Source: QYOJ01 sp043806735 (GTDB lineage: Bacteria; Bacteroidota; Bacteroidia; Bacteroidales; FEN-979). Taken from it: a stretch of 27,773 nt of DNA. Within the stretch, counting starts at the first letter, position 1, and each line of letters starts with the position of its first letter. The notes beneath the pieces are model-generated. The model had not been told where the DNA came from, did not search any database, and was given only the letters and a program-made list of their open reading frames with translations. Below are positions 25,364-27,773 of this stretch, piece by piece. A program made the position numbers and the translations under genes. The stretch spans positions 1 through 27,773 of the forward strand of contig JAZDGR010000017.1 in NCBI GenBank assembly GCA_043806735.1, written 5' to 3'.

Positions 25364-27409
25364 CTACCGGAAAATACAAGGAAGGTGCGTGTGCTTTCCA
25401 TCATATTCAATTATCATGGTATATAACCCTGCCGGCAATCCGGATATCGGGATGGAAATTAAGTGCCGGTTTTCCCTTAACACAGGTTTCATTTGTATAA
25501 CGACCTTGCCGGAACTATCTAGAATCAGTATAACCATTTCCCCAGTAACCGGTTGAATTGGTTCCAGGAATAAGATTTCAGATGATGGATTCGGATAGCA
25601 TCTGAAGAGGTTGTTTTTATCCTGAACCTCAATGGACAGGGTGTTGATCTTCAGCAGAGCAGTTTCGCTGGTTATGTGGCCGCAGGCGTTTTCGATCCGG
25701 CAATAATAATGTCCCGTATCGGTAAAATATACCGGATAAATGATCAGGAGCGAGTCCGTGGAGCCACCGATCAGGTTGCCGCTTTTAAACCATTGAAAAG
25801 CTAACGTGGGAGTGCCGCAAGTACTGACCTTGAAAGTGGCTGTATCGTTCAGCCGCACAATTTGATCGGCCGGTTGCTGAAGGATGTTGACGGGATCATA
25901 AAGGGTTAGGGTACAGGGCAGGGAAGGTATATCGTATACCTGATTCCATACTTTGCAACGGAAGGTCATCTCGGAAAAAGGGACTTCGAAAGTGACGACC
26001 TGCAAAATACTGTCGTGAATCCCTTGGTATGGCAAGCTGTCGGGCAAGTTGGCCCACTGCCCATCCTGGAATGATTGCCAGGTAAAATTGATCGAGTCCC
26101 CGCTAACATGTACCGCGAATTCCACGGTTATATGACGGCAAGCGGTGTCTGACCGTGGATGTTGCAGGATGTATATGGCATACGGATCACACGCTGGTTC
26201 CAGGCAGCCAAACCGGTCGGTCTTTACGAGCCAACCATCCCCCTGACCAGTGGAACCGATGGGATAATCAATCTCACCCAGGGTAAGAACACCCCCGTCA
26301 GGGGTCGTGATGCAGCCGTGGAACCGGCGGCTGATGATGTAGGGATTTCCCGGTGGGGTAAGTGTATAATTCCGAAGAAAAAGACTGTCGCCCCCCACCG
26401 TGAAGTTGAAGAGCCACCCCTGCATCTGGTAATTATAATATCCGCAGGCAATAAAGGTGGAATCGGACAATTTCCGAATGTCCTGAGGAAAGTAAAAGTG
26501 ATTGGGGAGACCGTACTGTTGTTCCGACACCGTGGTGCCGTCGCTGTTCAGACGGATAAGGTGTAACCTGCCTGCTGCGTAATTCGGAGCGGTAGAAGTG
26601 GCGGAAAGAATGACCAGGTCGGTATCGGAATTCACAAATGGATACGCATCCCCGTCGCGGTAAGGCCCGCCAAACGTCCTTAACCAACGGATTTCTCCTA
26701 CGCTGTCGACACTATAAATGATGGATGCCCCTGAATTTGTCTGATGACCGTTGAAAAAGGATCCACCCAAAAGGAATCCTTTATCGGGGCTCTCCCGCAC
26801 AGACCTTAGATACATGTATTGCGTGGTTTGATTGACTCCGAATGTCCGTTTCCATAGGGTATTCCCCAGACTGTCGGTTTTAATCAGGACACTCATGATA
26901 CCGATCTCTCCCAACACTGCAAATCCTCCGTCGGATACAGGAATGACACCATACCCATTACAAAACTGATCGAGGTACTCATCCTGTAACAGGATCCGGC
27001 TCCAAAGGGTGTCACCGGCCATAGTAAGTTTCATCATCAGGAACCTGGAATAACCTGAATCGGGCAGATAGGATCCGACCGCTACCAGGTGTTCATCTGT
27101 TGTAACCGCAAGCCCCTGACGGAAACCAAACCAATAACGGTGACCAGGTCCGCCATATGTTTTAACCCAGACAACGTTCCCCAGGGAGTCAATCTCGGCG
27201 ACGACCACCTTGTCGTTTTCCTCCAGGATGGCACCGGCTATAAATATCCGTTGGTTATGTTTGACGATGCTGTATAACCGTTCATCGGCAGAGTCACCGG
27301 TCAAAATAAGGATCTTGTTGAACATAGAGGTTTGTCCGGAAGTAAAGATCGAAAACAGGTGCAGTACAATCGTTATGATCGTACAGGAGACATTCTGTCT
27401 GGAGTTCAT
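25364..27409 (-). CDS. T9SS-secreted protein with propeller-like repeats, two Ig-like domains and a C-terminal sorting domain
   Basis: The 681-residue protein has a signal peptide (IITIVLHLFSIFTSG, cleavage near G-Q-T). Residues 40-425 carry about eight blade-like repeats of the type D-S-L-G-N-x-x-W and T-F-G-G, typical of delta-60/beta-propeller-type secreted proteins. Residues 430-520 and 520-605 are two Ig-like domains (the second has the D-T-G-H-Y-Y-C-R-I-E-N-A-C-G motif). The end matches the type A T9SS sorting domain: F-R-C-Y-P-N-P-S-S-E then S-G-L-P-A-G-L-Y-T-M. It would be exported by T9SS and processed at the surface. Its ATG is coupled to the stop of a 45-codon upstream ORF by ATGA, and transcription probably begins upstream of that ORF. 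The ligand is unknown. Confidence 0.92.
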   Translation of the reverse strand: MNSRQNVSCTIITIVLHLFSIFTSGQTSMFNKILILTGDSADERLYSIVKHNQRIFIAGAILEENDKVVVAEIDSLGNVVWVKTYGGPGHRYWFGFRQGLAVTTDEHLVAVGSYLPDSGYSRFLMMKLTMAGDTLWSRILLQDEYLDQFCNGYGVIPVSDGGFAVLGEIGIMSVLIKTDSLGNTLWKRTFGVNQTTQYMYLRSVRESPDKGFLLGGSFFNGHQTNSGASIIYSVDSVGEIRWLRTFGGPYRDGDAYPFVNSDTDLVILSATSTAPNYAAGRLHLIRLNSDGTTVSEQQYGLPNHFYFPQDIRKLSDSTFIACGYYNYQMQGWLFNFTVGGDSLFLRNYTLTPPGNPYIISRRFHGCITTPDGGVLTLGEIDYPIGSTGQGDGWLVKTDRFGCLEPACDPYAIYILQHPRSDTACRHITVEFAVHVSGDSINFTWQSFQDGQWANLPDSLPYQGIHDSILQVVTFEVPFSEMTFRCKVWNQVYDIPSLPCTLTLYDPVNILQQPADQIVRLNDTATFKVSTCGTPTLAFQWFKSGNLIGGSTDSLLIIYPVYFTDTGHYYCRIENACGHITSETALLKINTLSIEVQDKNNLFRCYPNPSSEILFLEPIQPVTGEMVILILDSSGKVVIQMKPVLRENRHLISIPISGLPAGLYTMIIEYDGKHTHLPCIFR

Positions 27410-27543
27410 GGCAGGTACATGATTGGTTGAATATCAAAAGTAAGAAATAATGTGTTGCTCACCCCCTTGGCCATCAGGGGATTCCCTGCGGATCCCAGGA
27501 GGAGAAAGAGCAGGATCAGTCGAATGATGTGCCTGGGAATCAT
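27406..27543 (-). CDS. Small ORF with signal peptide, coupled to the T9SS gene
   Basis: A 45-codon frame begins with an ATG at 27543 and ends with TGA at 27406-27408, overlapping the start of the 681-residue gene as ATGA. The predicted peptide has a basic start (MIPRH), a long hydrophobic core (LILLFLLLG) and a short tail that ends F-D-I-Q-P-I-M-Y-L-P, so it could be exported. The start lies 28 bases after the conserved TACTTTTA element, the same spacing as at the giant gene, and that supports its being translated. It could be a real small secreted protein, a leader peptide or the remnant of a longer gene. I know of no family for it. It is too short for ordinary gene calling. Confidence 0.5.
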   Translation of the reverse strand: MIPRHIIRLILLFLLLGSAGNPLMAKGVSNTLFLTFDIQPIMYLP

Positions 27544-27570
27544 GAAACTGCAACCGGTTAAAAGAAAGTA

Positions 27571-27621
27571 TAAAAGTAACTAAAAAAACCGTAATCTGTG
27601 TTAGGGAATTAACATAACTTG
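27571..27621 (-). promoter_or_regulatory. Shared upstream element and promoter of the T9SS operon
   Basis: The block TAAAAGTA (27571-27578), TAGGGAAT (27602-27609) and CATAACTTG (27613-27621) parallels the element at 25285-25334, with one base difference in spacing. TACTTTTA on the minus strand is the -7-like part, giving a leader of about 20 bases to the ATG at 27543. A separate perfect -7 match, TATATTTG, lies farther out at 27756-27763, with its -33 beyond the window. Confidence 0.5.
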
Positions 27622-27773
27622 CTTTTCTTTATATCGGAAGTTAATTTAGAAAATTGAGGATTTACAAGGGGAAGAGCACAAATAATTCAATAAAGTAGCA
27701 AATAGTAAATGTTAATAAAAAGTTGATAACTAATTGCATGGTGTAAATATAGTAGCAAATATAATTTGTATAT

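Noticed and set aside
27756..27763. Perfect -7 match TATATTTG as main promoter of the T9SS operon
   Set aside because: It is more than 200 bases from the first ATG and its -33 lies outside the window; the conserved element at 27571 fits better. A second promoter is not excluded.

Overview
The window looks like a chromosomal segment of a member of the Bacteroidota. The evidence is an STN-type TonB-dependent receptor followed by a DUF4249 lipoprotein, a secreted protein with a type IX secretion (T9SS) C-terminal sorting domain, a FISUMP domain, many lipoprotein signal peptides, and promoter matches to the Bacteroidota pattern TTG-N20-TAnnTTTG. No rRNA and no CRISPR array were seen. Gene functions are read from protein motifs only; no database search was run.

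Layout. (1) 1-835: 3'-truncated lipoprotein gene on the minus strand with a good promoter at 886-916. (2) 950-2260: palindromic and heptamer repeats, then a decayed retron reverse transcriptase (frameshift, internal stop, YADD changed to YAYD) with a strong hairpin just upstream that could be a relic of its msr/msd RNA. (3) 2261-4006: an insertion sequence with 20-bp perfect terminal inverted repeats and a frameshifted DDE transposase. (4) 4236-4309: tRNA-Pro(GGG) with a -7 element and a terminator, followed by a fragment of a RecD-like helicase. (5) 4818-11117: a tightly packed minus-strand operon, transcribed from high to low coordinates: secreted protein, STN-TonB receptor, DUF4249 lipoprotein, MG2/plug-like secreted protein. 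(6) 11136-15065: an AT-rich four-gene cassette (polysaccharide deacetylase, GNAT, FkbH-like HAD protein, acyl carrier protein). Its right edge abuts a headless GNAT gene fragment at 15454, and its left edge runs 18 bp upstream of the TonB operon. (7) 15725-16828: an octamer tandem repeat and a BMP/PnrA-type nucleoside-binding lipoprotein gene with a one-base frameshift. (8) 16829-27543: two large surface or secreted protein genes on the minus strand, a 2809-residue PKD-like repeat/FISUMP protein and a 681-residue T9SS cargo preceded by an overlapping 45-codon ORF with a signal peptide.

How the parts work together. The TonB operon is probably an outer-membrane uptake or surface-exposed unit. 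The AT-rich cassette has the parts to load a small acyl group onto an acyl carrier protein (FkbH plus ACP) and to edit a glycan (deacetylase, acetyltransferase); it looks like a horizontally acquired surface-glycan tailoring cassette. The two secreted-protein genes share a conserved 50-bp upstream element at the same distance from their start codons, so they may be co-regulated.

The most unusual items are the shared upstream element with the coupled 45-codon ORF, the minimal FkbH/ACP/deacetylase/GNAT cassette spliced in front of a TonB operon, the dead retron, and a heptamer repeat that has replaced part of a FISUMP domain.
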